Shown here: piece after piece, positions 1 through 8,425 of the stretch
Layout of the letters: each line of letters starts with the position of its first letter
Position numbering within the stretch: the first letter of the stretch is position 1
Source of the DNA: Rhodoferax sp.
GTDB taxonomy: Bacteria > Pseudomonadota > Gammaproteobacteria > Burkholderiales > Burkholderiaceae_C
DNA: 15,751 nucleotides
NCBI GenBank assembly: GCA_026785765.1
Contig: JAJAZK010000154.1
Span: forward strand, 1-15,751
Reading direction: 5' to 3'
The notes under the pieces: generated by a model
Seen by the model: the letters and a program-made list of their open reading frames with translations, nothing else
What the model was told of the DNA's origin: nothing
Databases searched by the model: none
Program-made: the position numbers and the translations under genes

Positions 1-1148
1 AGCACATGCTCGGCAACATAACTCAGTATCAGGTTGGTGGAGATGGGCGCCACCTGGTACAAGCGGGTCTCGCGAAACTTGCGCTCCACGTCGTACTCGT
101 TGGCGAATCCGAACCCGCCGTGAAACTGGATGCAGGCGTTGGCGGCCTCCCAACTGGCCTTGGCGGCCAGGTACTTGGCCATATTGGCTTCGGCGCCACA
201 CGGTTGTTGCGCGTCATACAGGGCGCAGGCTTTCCAACGCATCAGGTTCGCCGCTTCCACTTCGATGTAGGTCTCGGCAATCGGAAACTGCACGCCCTGG
301 TTCTGACCGATCGGCCGCCCAAAGACGATGCGCTGCCTGGCATACCGAGTCACCCGGTCGATGAACCAGTAGCCATCACCAATGCACTCCGCCGCAATCA
401 GGGTGCGCTCGGCATTGAGCCCGTCCAGCAGGTAGCGAAAACCCTGGCCCTCTTCCCCAATCCTGTTCTCGGCCGGGATCTCCAGATTGTCGAAAAACAG
501 TTCGTTGGTCTCGTGGTTGACCATGTTGGGTATCGGCCGCACGGTCATGCCGGATTGCTCGGCCAAGCGAAGATCGACCAGAAAGATCGACATACCGTCT
601 GACTTTTTCTGCACATCCGCCAAGGGCGTGGTGCGTGCCAACAGGATCATCCAATCCGAATGCTGGACGCGCGAGATCCAGACCTTTTGACCGTTGATGC
701 GATACCGGTCACCAACGCGTACTGCCGTGGTCTTGATCTTTGTCGTGTCGCTGCCGGTCGTGGGCTCCGTCACGCCCATCGATTGGAGCCGCCACTCGCC
801 ACTGGCGATGCGGGGCAAAAACTGCTGCTTTTGGTGCTCCGACCCATGGCGTAAGAGCGTGGCCATGTTGTACATCTGGCCATGGCAGGCGCCCGCATTG
901 CCGCCGCAGCGGTTGATCTCTTCCATGATCACCGAGGCCTCAGCCAGGCCCAAACCCGAGCCACCGTATTGCTGTGGAATCAGGGCGGCCAGCCAGCCAG
1001 CCTTGGTCAGCGCCTCGACAAAGGCTTGTGGGTACGCCCGAGCTGCGTCCACATCGCGGTGGTAGGCGCCGGGAAATTCGGCACACAGGGCCCGCACCGC
1101 CGCGCGGATGTCCTGGTACTGGGCGTCCCCGGACGTGGCATGGGCCAC
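1..1148 (-). CDS. Acyl-CoA dehydrogenase (3' end cut by window edge)
   Basis: FAD-dependent alpha,beta-dehydrogenation of an acyl-CoA thioester, a cytoplasmic step in fatty or branched-chain acid breakdown. 382 codons are visible and only a handful of C-terminal residues are missing, since the family is about 380-390 aa. The middle-domain FAD/substrate signature MGVTEPTTGSD lies near residues 124-134. The C-terminal domain has RQRIVFGRPIGQNQGVQFP (about 271-289) and FHGGFGFANEYDVERKFRE (about 342-360). At the MCAD Glu376 position this protein has Pro (LYQVAPIS, 363-370). A Glu in the NAERT segment (E247) matches the helix-G position used as catalytic base by isovaleryl-CoA and long-chain dehydrogenases. 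No ATG fits; the likely start is GTG at 1148, 4 nt after the propeller gene stop, which suggests translational coupling. The acyl substrate cannot be told from sequence. Confidence 0.94.
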   Translation of the reverse strand, partial: MAHATSGDAQYQDIRAAVRALCAEFPGAYHRDVDAARAYPQAFVEALTKAGWLAALIPQQYGGSGLGLAEASVIMEEINRCGGNAGACHGQMYNMATLLRHGSEHQKQQFLPRIASGEWRLQSMGVTEPTTGSDTTKIKTTAVRVGDRYRINGQKVWISRVQHSDWMILLARTTPLADVQKKSDGMSIFLVDLRLAEQSGMTVRPIPNMVNHETNELFFDNLEIPAENRIGEEGQGFRYLLDGLNAERTLIAAECIGDGYWFIDRVTRYARQRIVFGRPIGQNQGVQFPIAETYIEVEAANLMRWKACALYDAQQPCGAEANMAKYLAAKASWEAANACIQFHGGFGFANEYDVERKFRETRLYQVAPISTNLILSYVAEHV

Positions 1149-1152
1149 GGAA

Positions 1153-2460
1153 TCAGCGCAGGTTGCCGGTGTGACCGAGCGAATAACGCCCGGGCTGCGG
1201 CCACACGGTCAGCCCGTGCGGCTCGCGGCCAACCTTGACTTGATCGACCGCGCCGGAGTTGGTATCAAAGCGGTACACCACGTTGTCGTAACGGCCCGAC
1301 AACCATAGGTGTTTGCCATCGGCGCTGACATTGCCCATATCCGGGCTGCCCCCGCCCGGCACCGGCCAGTTCTTGACGACGCTGCGGCTGGCAAAGTCGA
1401 TCACCGACACACTGCCCTTGCCAAGCGGGCTGCCGCGGATCTTGTTGCTACCCCGATTCGCCACGTACAGGCTCTTGCCGTCACGGCTGGGGTAGAGGCC
1501 ATGGGCGCCGATACCGGTGGCAATAAAACCGATTTGTTTGAACGAGTCGCCGTCCACCACATGCACGCCATCGGCCATCATGTCGGCCACGAAAAAAGTC
1601 TTGCCGTCGGGCGAGACCCGCACGTCCTGCGGCATGCCAGGCGTGGTGCAGATCTCGTTGCCGGGCTGCCCCGGGTCGGGGATCTTGTCTGGCTTTTTGC
1701 CGGGTTTGGCGATCAAGGCCAGCGCGTCAGGCCGGTTGAAGTACTGGCTCAGGCTGATCGTGCCCAGAACCTTGCGGTTGACCAGATCCACCTTGGTCAT
1801 TGAACCGTTGAACTCGCAGGTGAACACGGCATACTTGCCGTCGATGGAGAAGTCGGCGTGGTTGATGCCGGCGCAACGCGGCGTCGGGATCGAAAACTTC
1901 ATTGCCATGCTGCGCACATCGCGAAAATCGAGCCGCTTGTAGGCTTCGGCCACCACAATCGCGAACTGTCCGTCTGGCGACCAGTACATGTTGTACGGGT
2001 CGTCCACCGGGATCGATTTGCCGGGCTTGCCGGTCTTGGGATCGATCGGAGTCAGACTGCCATCCGTGCGACCTTCGGCGTTGTTGGCAACCCATAGCGT
2101 GGACAGGTCCCAGGACGGAACCACATGCTGCGGATGGATGCCGACCTTGAAGGTGTCTACAACTTTGAGACTGGCCGGGTCAATCACCGAGACCGTGTTC
2201 GCAGCGCGATTGGGCACATACACACGCTCCAGGGCGCCGGCCACCGCCGGGCTGAAATTGTTGGCGGTGGTCTCGCGGTACAGGTTGTTCGGGTCGGCAA
2301 CGGGTGGCATTCCGGGGACGGTGCTCACTGCACGCGGCACCGAGTCCTGGGCGCTGTTGGCAGTAACCGGGGTCTGGGCTGTGGCCCACCAGGCGACGGT
2401 GCTGCCGGCGAGCAGCGCCGTCAGGGTGGCGGCGCTAACGTGAAGTTTTCGGATGGTCAT
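1153..2460 (-). CDS. Exported YVTN/YncE-family beta-propeller protein
   Basis: A 435-aa protein when started at the ATG at 2460. That start gives a Sec signal peptide: basic MTIRKLH, a hydrophobic stretch, and a possible cleavage after ATA near residue 28. The frame stays open upstream to 2559, but that part overlaps the creatininase gene and spoils the signal peptide. The mature part is built of beta-propeller blades of the YVTN kind, for example VYVPNRAANTVSVID (80-94), LWVANN (122-127), LYVANRGSNK (331-340) and VSVIDFASRSVV (351-362), with SPDGK-type turns at 161-164 and 283-287. No catalytic residues can be named. Such propellers act as periplasmic binding or scaffold proteins, sometimes near redox or quinoprotein systems. 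It sits 40 bp downstream of the exported creatininase-family gene and 4 bp upstream of the acyl-CoA dehydrogenase, so probably one operon. Confidence 0.86.
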   Translation of the reverse strand: MTIRKLHVSAATLTALLAGSTVAWWATAQTPVTANSAQDSVPRAVSTVPGMPPVADPNNLYRETTANNFSPAVAGALERVYVPNRAANTVSVIDPASLKVVDTFKVGIHPQHVVPSWDLSTLWVANNAEGRTDGSLTPIDPKTGKPGKSIPVDDPYNMYWSPDGQFAIVVAEAYKRLDFRDVRSMAMKFSIPTPRCAGINHADFSIDGKYAVFTCEFNGSMTKVDLVNRKVLGTISLSQYFNRPDALALIAKPGKKPDKIPDPGQPGNEICTTPGMPQDVRVSPDGKTFFVADMMADGVHVVDGDSFKQIGFIATGIGAHGLYPSRDGKSLYVANRGSNKIRGSPLGKGSVSVIDFASRSVVKNWPVPGGGSPDMGNVSADGKHLWLSGRYDNVVYRFDTNSGAVDQVKVGREPHGLTVWPQPGRYSLGHTGNLR

Positions 2461-2500
2461 CGGTTGAGAAAAGAGTGACTGCAAACTGTAACGCATGCGG

Positions 2501-3307
2501 CTAAGGTCGCGCCGACACGGCGGCGCGAATTGCGGCGCTGGCCTGCTGCACCACCGCATCGACGCCTAGCTGGCCCAACTGCGCTGTGGCAGCCCGCGGG
2601 TCACCACCCGTGCCGCCTTGCTTGCCCTCGCGCGCAGCCTCGGAGAACAGATCAGGGCGCACCATGGTTGGGTCCAACGCCATCAGCAAAGAGGTGTCGG
2701 CAGTAGCGGCATGGGTCCCGATCTGCGCCGCGGTGATACCGTTGGCCCTCAGCGCGGCGACATAGGTGGTCTGGGTCGCCTGGTAGTACTCGGCGATGAA
2801 ATGGGCTCGGGCGCCGCTGCCGGCCCAGTCCTTGTTGAGCCGATCCACGACTGTTCGCAGCGCCAACTGGTAGTTGCCGCTGTCACCCAACAACACCACA
2901 TCGCGGAAACCATGTTGGCGCAGGCTGCGCGCCGTCGCATCCAGAACCGCCTTGAATGCGGCTTCTGGTATGGAAATGGTGGCCGCAAAACGCATGTGTT
3001 CGGTCGGTGGTGTGATGCTGCCCTCCGGGACGTAGGCCACTACCGGTGTCACCAGCGTCTTGCCAACCGCCTGCGCAATCCGGCCACTGAGCACCCTGGC
3101 GCGCAGGTTGTGTTTGCCCAGGGCCATGTGCGGACCATTTTGCTCGGTCCCGCCCACCGGGATGATGATTGTGGTGGTGCCCGATCGGATGGCAGCGGCG
3201 ACCTCGGCACTGGTCAGATCCTCCAGGTAGACCGATGAGGCGCCGGCCATTCCAGTCTTGCCGCACAACAAAAGCACCGAAAAAACAAGCAGAGCGGGGT
3301 ACTTCAT
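2501..3307 (-). CDS. Exported creatininase-family protein with atypical metal site
   Basis: 268 aa from the ATG at 3307, chosen because it begins a clear signal peptide (MKYPALLVFSVLLLCG, cleavage near AGA-SS at about 23). A longer start at 3340 only adds 11 residues before it. The core matches the creatininase/creatinine amidohydrolase fold: IPVGGTEQNGPH (49-60), PTEHMRFAATISIP (101-114), VVLLGDSGNYQ (137-147) and GTHAATADTS (197-206). Family members are usually cytoplasmic di-metal amidohydrolases with E-x-H, Asp and NGH..N ligands. Here E55 is kept, but the next ligand His is N57, the Asp is H66 and the His of the NGH-like motif is S143. Activity may therefore differ or be lost. Export is unusual for classical creatininase. 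First gene of a likely operon with the propeller and the acyl-CoA dehydrogenase. Confidence 0.85.
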   Translation of the reverse strand: MKYPALLVFSVLLLCGKTGMAGASSVYLEDLTSAEVAAAIRSGTTTIIIPVGGTEQNGPHMALGKHNLRARVLSGRIAQAVGKTLVTPVVAYVPEGSITPPTEHMRFAATISIPEAAFKAVLDATARSLRQHGFRDVVLLGDSGNYQLALRTVVDRLNKDWAGSGARAHFIAEYYQATQTTYVAALRANGITAAQIGTHAATADTSLLMALDPTMVRPDLFSEAAREGKQGGTGGDPRAATAQLGQLGVDAVVQQASAAIRAAVSARP

Positions 3308-3386
3308 GAGAGTATGGGATGGCAAGGGGTTGATCGGCACAACCGCGAACGGGATGGCGCAGGCTAGCCACTAATGTAGTCTGGGG
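3308..3386. promoter_or_regulatory. Divergent intergenic region with small inverted repeat
   Basis: This gap separates the divergent creatininase-family and P1-peptidase genes and must hold at least one promoter in each direction. It contains an inverted repeat GGTTG (3328-3332) and CAACC (3340-3344) separated by 7 bp, a possible operator. A TAATGT at 3372-3377 could be a -10 element for the plus-strand gene, but I see no good -35 at the right distance. The repeat falls upstream of the start chosen for the creatininase-family gene. Confidence 0.3.
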
Positions 3387-4439
3387 ATGCTTCGCAGCAC
3401 GCGCGCGTCAGGTGGCGTGGATAATGAAATCGTGCAGTACCACCCCCATGATGACGCAATCACCGATGTGCAGGGGATTCGTGTCGGGCACTTCACCGAC
3501 GAGCGCCGACCGACCGGGTGCAGCGTGGTGATTGCGCCGGCGGGCGCGGTCGGCGGGGTCGACGTACGGGGTGCGGCTCCAGGTACCCGCGAGACCGACC
3601 TGTTGCACCCGTCCAATATGGTCAATACGGTGCATGCGGTGTTGCTCGCCGGTGGCAGCGCCTGGGGCCTGGACGCGGCAGCGGGTGTCATGCGCTGGCT
3701 GGAGGAGCAGGGTATCGGACTGCCGGTGGTTTACGGCCTGGTACCAATTGTGCCAGCCGCAGTGTTGTTCGACCTGCCGGTCGGTGACGCGCGCATCCGG
3801 CCGGATGCCCAATCCGGATATGCGGCCTGCGTCGCAGCCAGCACGCAGCGACCAGCGCAAGGCAATGTAGGCGCAGGGGCCGGCGCCCTGGTCGGCAAAC
3901 TGTTCGGGATTGAACGGGCAATGAAGGGTGGCATCGCCAGTGCGTCGGTAACCGTCGGCGGTGTGACCGTAGGCGCGCTGGTGGCTTGTAATGCGCTGGG
4001 GGATGTGGTGGATCCGGACAGTGGCCGGGTCATCGCCGGCGCACGTAGCACCGACGGACGGACGTTGCTCGACATCCGGCGCGCCATCCTGGCCGGTGAA
4101 ACGCCAACGCCGCTGCTGCCCGGAACCAACACCACATTGGCCGTGGTCGCGACCGATGCGATCTTGACCAAGGCGCAAGCGCACCGGCTGGCGCAGGTCG
4201 CCCATGACGGACTGGCCCGCAGCATCAACCCGGCGCACACGATGTCGGACGGCGACACGGTGTTCAGTCTGGGGACCGGACTCGTCGCAAACAACCCGGG
4301 AATGATGACTTTGTGCACCCTGGCCGCCGAAGTGACCGCACGCGCGGTGGTGCGCGCCGTCATGGCAGCAGATGGTGTACGCGCAGGCAACATGCACTGG
4401 CCTTCAGCGCGTGAACTGGCAGCCGACAGCAGCGCCTGA
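3387..4439 (+). CDS. P1-family peptidase (DmpA/L-aminopeptidase-D-esterase type)
   Basis: 350 aa, the usual size. Family members are Ntn-hydrolase-like enzymes that cleave themselves into two chains, exposing an N-terminal nucleophile, and act as aminopeptidases or beta-peptidyl aminopeptidases. Visible features: AITDVQGIRVGHFTD (24-38) at the start of the core, LLAGGSAWGLDAAAGVMRWL (86-105), GNVGAGAGALVGK (159-171) and the processing site GTNTTLAVVATDA (246-258). By alignment with DmpA the cut falls between N248 and T249, making Thr rather than Ser the nucleophile. The C-terminal chain keeps SDGDTVFSLGTG (287-298). The ATG at 3387 gives about 20 residues before the core and has only a GGGG directly in front, so the start is uncertain. 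No signal peptide, so probably cytoplasmic. It is divergent from the creatininase-family operon and converges on the DUF1631 gene with an 11-bp gap. Substrate unknown. Confidence 0.92.
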   Translation: MLRSTRASGGVDNEIVQYHPHDDAITDVQGIRVGHFTDERRPTGCSVVIAPAGAVGGVDVRGAAPGTRETDLLHPSNMVNTVHAVLLAGGSAWGLDAAAGVMRWLEEQGIGLPVVYGLVPIVPAAVLFDLPVGDARIRPDAQSGYAACVAASTQRPAQGNVGAGAGALVGKLFGIERAMKGGIASASVTVGGVTVGALVACNALGDVVDPDSGRVIAGARSTDGRTLLDIRRAILAGETPTPLLPGTNTTLAVVATDAILTKAQAHRLAQVAHDGLARSINPAHTMSDGDTVFSLGTGLVANNPGMMTLCTLAAEVTARAVVRAVMAADGVRAGNMHWPSARELAADSSA

Positions 4440-4450
4440 GGCGGAAATGC

Positions 4451-6640
4451 CTAGAAACGGATGTCGACGCTGTTGCGGGCAGCGGTTTGTGCCACCACGT
4501 CAAGTGCATCTTCCACCAAGTCGTTGGAGACGACCCGCAGATGCCCGGCGGCGAGCAGTTGCTGGCAGGCGCGCCGCCCCAAGGTCTGCATTAAACCCAG
4601 CGCATCGGTGAACAACAACAAACTCCCCTTCGGGCTGCGCCAACTGAGGCAGGTGCGGGTCCATCCACCCTCTGCAAACAGGGCAACCCACACACCCACC
4701 ACGAGTTCGTTCACCGCTGCGGTCGGCGCCAAGGCCTGCACTTCAGTGCTCAGGTCGATGAAGCCCGATGCCTGGGCCTCGGTCGGCGCGAGCCAGAGGG
4801 AGTCACTGGCGGATACGGGCGCCGTTACAGCGGCGCCTGCGTCTGGCCGGTTGCCGCTCTGCGCACCAGGGGCGCCAGCCAGAGTCTGTTCCAGCACCTG
4901 CAAAAACGCCCTGCCATCTTCGGCCGCAAACGCAATGCTCGCCAAGCCGTGCTGCAAGCGCGCCTTTAGCATGGGCGCAAGCACCTTCGATGCTGCGGGT
5001 TTGGCTGCGGTCAGGTCGGGCTGCACAATCCACAACAGGTCATCAATCGTCTGCGCGTACTCACCGGGATCGTCCGCGCCAGTGGTATCGGTGATACGGG
5101 CATGGGCAACGACCTGCGCCCAGGGACCACATAGAAACGCCAGCATGGCGGGCGGCACACGCTGCGCATCCGCGCGTGCCTGTACTTCGGCAACAATCGT
5201 CTCGGCCAGTATGTTGCGCTGTTCGGCCTGGCGCAACGCCTGCACCGCCTTGCCAAAGCGGCGCTGGCCTCTCCCGTGCGCATCGTCAAGCGTGGCGACG
5301 AAACGGTCGAGCGCTTGATCGAAAGGTTCTGCCGTATCGACCGAGGCGTCGGCAAGAGGGGCTACCGCCTCGCGCAAGGGCGCCATGAAGTCACTGAAAC
5401 CCCGCGAGTCGACAGACTCGAAAGCGATGCTGCGATGGGTGATTTCATGCAACAGACGGCGCGCCGGATGGTCTTTGTGGCTGAAGAAACGCGGGTCTAC
5501 CAGCGCCAGTTGCCACAGTGCCGGTTCGAGGTCGGCAACCAGTTGCCGCACCGGGCCGAGCAGGCGTGGATCATGGGTGATGTTCTCGACCATCATCGCG
5601 ACCACTTCCAGTCCCAGCGCCTGGTCCAAACCCTGCACTGAGCGGCGCAAGGTGTCGAGCGCGCCCAGCCGGTCAGACGTGTGGCTGCCATCACCCAAAC
5701 GGCGTCCTTCCAGCCGGTGCACCGCCTGGTCGAGTTGCTGCATGTCGGCCAGTGCATCGAACGCCGCGGGCACGGTGGAGCGAAACCCGGTTGGGACCAC
5801 CGGCTGGCTGGCCGCGAAGGCGGAATCCGAATCAGGGGTAACGCCGGGCAGGTGAAAGCGCTCCGCCAGCGCCTGCGTCCTGGACACTGGCGCCGCATGC
5901 AGGAGGTGGCGCAACCGCTCGAGTGTGACCACCACCTTTGACTGCGCGGCCCGCCCCGACGCAGAACCTGTCGCCGAATCGGCGCCCGGACCGCTCGCCA
6001 CGGAAACGACCCCGCGTTCTCGCAAATCCGTGCACAGGGAATGGTAGTAGATGTCCAGTTCGTGACCGAGCGCCTTCGACATCATGCTGATCCATGCCAG
6101 GCGCATGGCCGGTGGTACCGGCAAGTGGCTGAGTGCCGCGGTCACTGTTTCCACGTAGACCGCGGGCCGTAACGGGTTGCGCTCCAGCCTGACCTCGGGT
6201 AGCCCTAAAAGGGTGCAAATCAGCCCGCTGAGTTCATCGAGCGCGCCATCGGCGGCATGCAAGACGGACTGCTTCACGCGCGCGGCATCGACGCTGCGCT
6301 GTAGTTGCTGGTCGTCCATACTGCCGACCTGGACAAATTGCAGCGCCCCGGCATCCGGCACGACGCGGTCTATCGAAGACTGTCGGGTGAAGGCAGTCAG
6401 CAATTCTTCGGTGAAACGTTGCGACAGAGTTGCCTCATGCTGGTTAAGCAACCTGCGCGAATCGGTCAAACGTTCGCGTTCGCGCCGGTCCCTGGCCTGG
6501 CTTTCGAGTTCACGCAACTCGCTGCGCACATGCGCCACGAGACGCAATATCAACGAACCGGATGCACCCACCGCCTCGTCGATCGTGGCCTTGTACAAGG
6601 CCATGAACGGCCGTTTGTCCTCGGGTTCGGTGACACGCAT
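4451..6640 (-). CDS. DUF1631-family protein (paralogue A)
   Basis: About 729 aa from the ATG at 6640. A TTG at 6655 would add five residues and lie 2 bp after the ettA stop. GGCGGG lies 7 nt before the ATG and favours it. Residue numbers here count from the TTG. Helical, with a charged probable coiled coil at about 42-72. Features shared with the second copy in this window: VDPRFFSHKDHPARRLLHEI (386-405), FLCGPWAQVVAHARI (507-521) and TIDDLLWIVQPD (536-547). The C-terminal part from about 650 (GVWVALFAEGGWTRTCLSW, 654-672) is beta-rich and PilZ-like, but lacks the RxxxR and D/NxSxxG c-di-GMP motifs. The middle (about 590-640) is low in complexity and probably flexible. No signal peptide or membrane segment. 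Function unknown; members are sometimes mislabelled thymidine phosphorylase, which nothing here supports. Likely co-transcribed with ettA. Confidence 0.86.
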   Translation of the reverse strand: MRVTEPEDKRPFMALYKATIDEAVGASGSLILRLVAHVRSELRELESQARDRRERERLTDSRRLLNQHEATLSQRFTEELLTAFTRQSSIDRVVPDAGALQFVQVGSMDDQQLQRSVDAARVKQSVLHAADGALDELSGLICTLLGLPEVRLERNPLRPAVYVETVTAALSHLPVPPAMRLAWISMMSKALGHELDIYYHSLCTDLRERGVVSVASGPGADSATGSASGRAAQSKVVVTLERLRHLLHAAPVSRTQALAERFHLPGVTPDSDSAFAASQPVVPTGFRSTVPAAFDALADMQQLDQAVHRLEGRRLGDGSHTSDRLGALDTLRRSVQGLDQALGLEVVAMMVENITHDPRLLGPVRQLVADLEPALWQLALVDPRFFSHKDHPARRLLHEITHRSIAFESVDSRGFSDFMAPLREAVAPLADASVDTAEPFDQALDRFVATLDDAHGRGQRRFGKAVQALRQAEQRNILAETIVAEVQARADAQRVPPAMLAFLCGPWAQVVAHARITDTTGADDPGEYAQTIDDLLWIVQPDLTAAKPAASKVLAPMLKARLQHGLASIAFAAEDGRAFLQVLEQTLAGAPGAQSGNRPDAGAAVTAPVSASDSLWLAPTEAQASGFIDLSTEVQALAPTAAVNELVVGVWVALFAEGGWTRTCLSWRSPKGSLLLFTDALGLMQTLGRRACQQLLAAGHLRVVSNDLVEDALDVVAQTAARNSVDIRF

Positions 6641-6657
6641 GGTTGAACCCGCCAATC

Positions 6658-8319
6658 CTACTTGAGCGCCTTGAAACGCATGCGTTTCGGTTTTGCGCCC
6701 TCTTCACCAAGCCGACGTTTCTTGTCGGCCTCGTACTCCTGGTAGTTGCCGTTGAAGAACGTCCACTGGCTGTCGCCCTCACAGGCCAGAATGTGGGTAG
6801 CGATGCGGTCCAGAAACCAGCGGTCATGGCTGATAACCATCAGCGAACCGGCAAACTCGAGCAGTGCGTCTTCGAGGGCGCGCAGGGTCTCCACGTCAAG
6901 GTCGTTCGAAGGCTCGTCGAGCATCAACACATTGCCCCCCGCGATCAGGGTCTTGGCCAGGTGCAAACGACCGCGTTCGCCACCGGACAACATGCCGACC
7001 CGTTTTTGCTGGTCTGCACCGTTGAAGTTAAAGCGTCCGCAATAGGCCCGACTGGCCATCTGGAACTTGCCCACATTGAGGATGTCGAGTCCACCCGAAA
7101 CGTCTTCCCAGACCGTCTTCTCGTTGGACAGGTCATCGCGGCTCTGGTCGACGAAAGCCATCTTGACGGTAGCACCTACCTTCACTTCACCGCTGTCGGG
7201 CTTCTGCTGGCCCGAGATCATGCGAAACAAGGTCGATTTGCCCGCGCCGTTGGGCCCGATGATGCCGACAATTGCTCCGGCAGGCACCTTGAAACTCAGG
7301 TTGTCGATCAACAAGCGGTCGCCAAACGACTTGTTGACGTTGACAAACTCGATGACCTCATTTCCCAGGCGATCTGCGACCGGAATGAAAATCTCATTGG
7401 TCTCGTTGCGCTTCTGGTACTCAAAGTCAGACAGTTCCTCGAACCGGGCCAGACGCGCCTTACTCTTGGCCTGGCGCGCCTTGGGGTTCTGGCGCGACCA
7501 TTCGAGCTCCTTCTTCAGGGCTTTGGCGCGCGATTCCTCGCCTTTTTGCTCCTGCACCAGGCGTTCCTGCTTCTGTTCCAGCCAGGAGCTGTAGTTTCCC
7601 TTATAGGGTATTCCGGAACCACGGTCTAGCTCCAGAATCCACTCAGCGGCGTTGTCAAGGAAATAGCGGTCGTGGGTGATGGCCACCACGGTGCCTGGGT
7701 AACGCTGCAGGAACTGCTCCAACCAGTCAACCGATTCGGCGTCCAGGTGATTGGTCGGCTCATCGAGCAACAACATGTCTGGTTTGGACAACAACAGCCT
7801 GCAAAGAGCCACGCGGCGCTTCTCGCCACCGGACAAAACCCCGATGACGGCGTCCCACGGCGGCAGCCGCAAGGCATCGGCGGCAATCTCGAGCTGATGC
7901 TCGGAGTCGGTACCGGCAGCGCCAATGATGGCCTCCATCTCGGCCTGTTCGGTTGCCAGCTTGTCGAAATCGGCATCCGGTTCACCGTAGGCCGCATAAA
8001 TCTCGTCGAGCCGGGCCTTGGCGGTGAACACCGCGCCCATGCCCGCCTCGACGCTTTCGCGTACCGACTGCGTGGGGTCGAGCTGGGGTTCCTGCGGTAG
8101 GTATCCAATGTTCAGATTGGGCATCGGAGTGGCTTCGCCCTCGATCTCCTTGTCCAGACCGGCCATGATGCGCAGCAGTGTCGACTTGCCTGATCCGTTC
8201 GTGCCCAGCACCCCAATCTTGGCGCCAGGAAAGAAGCTCAACGAGATGTCCTTGAGGATATGGCGCTTGGGTGGCACGATCTTGCCAACCCGGTTCATCG
8301 TGAAAACGTATTGCGCCAT
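6658..8319 (-). CDS. ettA: ABC-F translation factor EttA (energy-dependent translational throttle)
   Basis: 553 aa, near the 555 aa of E. coli EttA. It is a soluble twin-ATPase that binds the ribosomal E site and gates the first elongation step according to ATP/ADP level. First domain: Walker A GTNGSGKST (39-47), signature LSGGEKRR (162-169), Walker B LLLDEPTNHLD (183-193) and H-loop THDR (215-218). An arm insertion lies at about 95-140. The linker (P-site tRNA interaction motif) spans roughly 240-320 and is rich in Lys/Arg. Second domain: Walker A GPNGAGKST (355-363), signature LSGGERGR (444-451), Walker B LMLDEPSNDLD (465-475) and SHDR (497-500). Both catalytic glutamates are present. The GNYSSW and YKG segments and the short basic C-terminus fit EttA rather than Uup or antibiotic-resistance ABC-F proteins. 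It lies between two DUF1631 genes on the same strand. Confidence 0.96.
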   Translation of the reverse strand: MAQYVFTMNRVGKIVPPKRHILKDISLSFFPGAKIGVLGTNGSGKSTLLRIMAGLDKEIEGEATPMPNLNIGYLPQEPQLDPTQSVRESVEAGMGAVFTAKARLDEIYAAYGEPDADFDKLATEQAEMEAIIGAAGTDSEHQLEIAADALRLPPWDAVIGVLSGGEKRRVALCRLLLSKPDMLLLDEPTNHLDAESVDWLEQFLQRYPGTVVAITHDRYFLDNAAEWILELDRGSGIPYKGNYSSWLEQKQERLVQEQKGEESRAKALKKELEWSRQNPKARQAKSKARLARFEELSDFEYQKRNETNEIFIPVADRLGNEVIEFVNVNKSFGDRLLIDNLSFKVPAGAIVGIIGPNGAGKSTLFRMISGQQKPDSGEVKVGATVKMAFVDQSRDDLSNEKTVWEDVSGGLDILNVGKFQMASRAYCGRFNFNGADQQKRVGMLSGGERGRLHLAKTLIAGGNVLMLDEPSNDLDVETLRALEDALLEFAGSLMVISHDRWFLDRIATHILACEGDSQWTFFNGNYQEYEADKKRRLGEEGAKPKRMRFKALK

Positions 8320-8383
8320 GGTTTACAGCTTAGCCTTTGTCATTGTGGGAGGTTGCAGACGGGAGCCGCATTATCGGTTGTCG

Positions 8384-8420
8384 CCGCGGCCCCGGCGCAA
8401 GGCAGGGGCAGCGGCCGCGG
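8384..8420 (-). terminator. GC-rich hairpin after DUF1631 paralogue B
   Basis: An 8-bp perfect inverted repeat, CCGCGGCC (8384-8391) and GGCCGCGG (8413-8420), starts 5 bp beyond the stop of the upstream DUF1631 gene. The 21-nt loop and the lack of a T-run make it a weak candidate for an intrinsic terminator. It could instead stabilise the mRNA end or attenuate read-through into ettA. Confidence 0.3.
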
Positions 8421-8425
8421 GAAGG

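Noticed and set aside
6..602. A 198-codon plus-strand frame at the left edge
   Set aside because: It is opposite the acyl-CoA dehydrogenase, whose frame is open throughout and rich in family motifs.
2461..2559. A longer start for the beta-propeller at 2559
   Set aside because: It overlaps the creatininase-family gene and would bury the signal peptide behind 33 residues.
3408..4397. A 329-codon minus-strand frame opposite the P1 peptidase
   Set aside because: It is antisense to a clearly recognised gene, and the His/Arg/Gln-rich translation resembles no protein family.
4451..6655. Thymidine phosphorylase function for the DUF1631 proteins
   Set aside because: Some database labels say this, but no pyrimidine phosphorylase motif is present in either copy.
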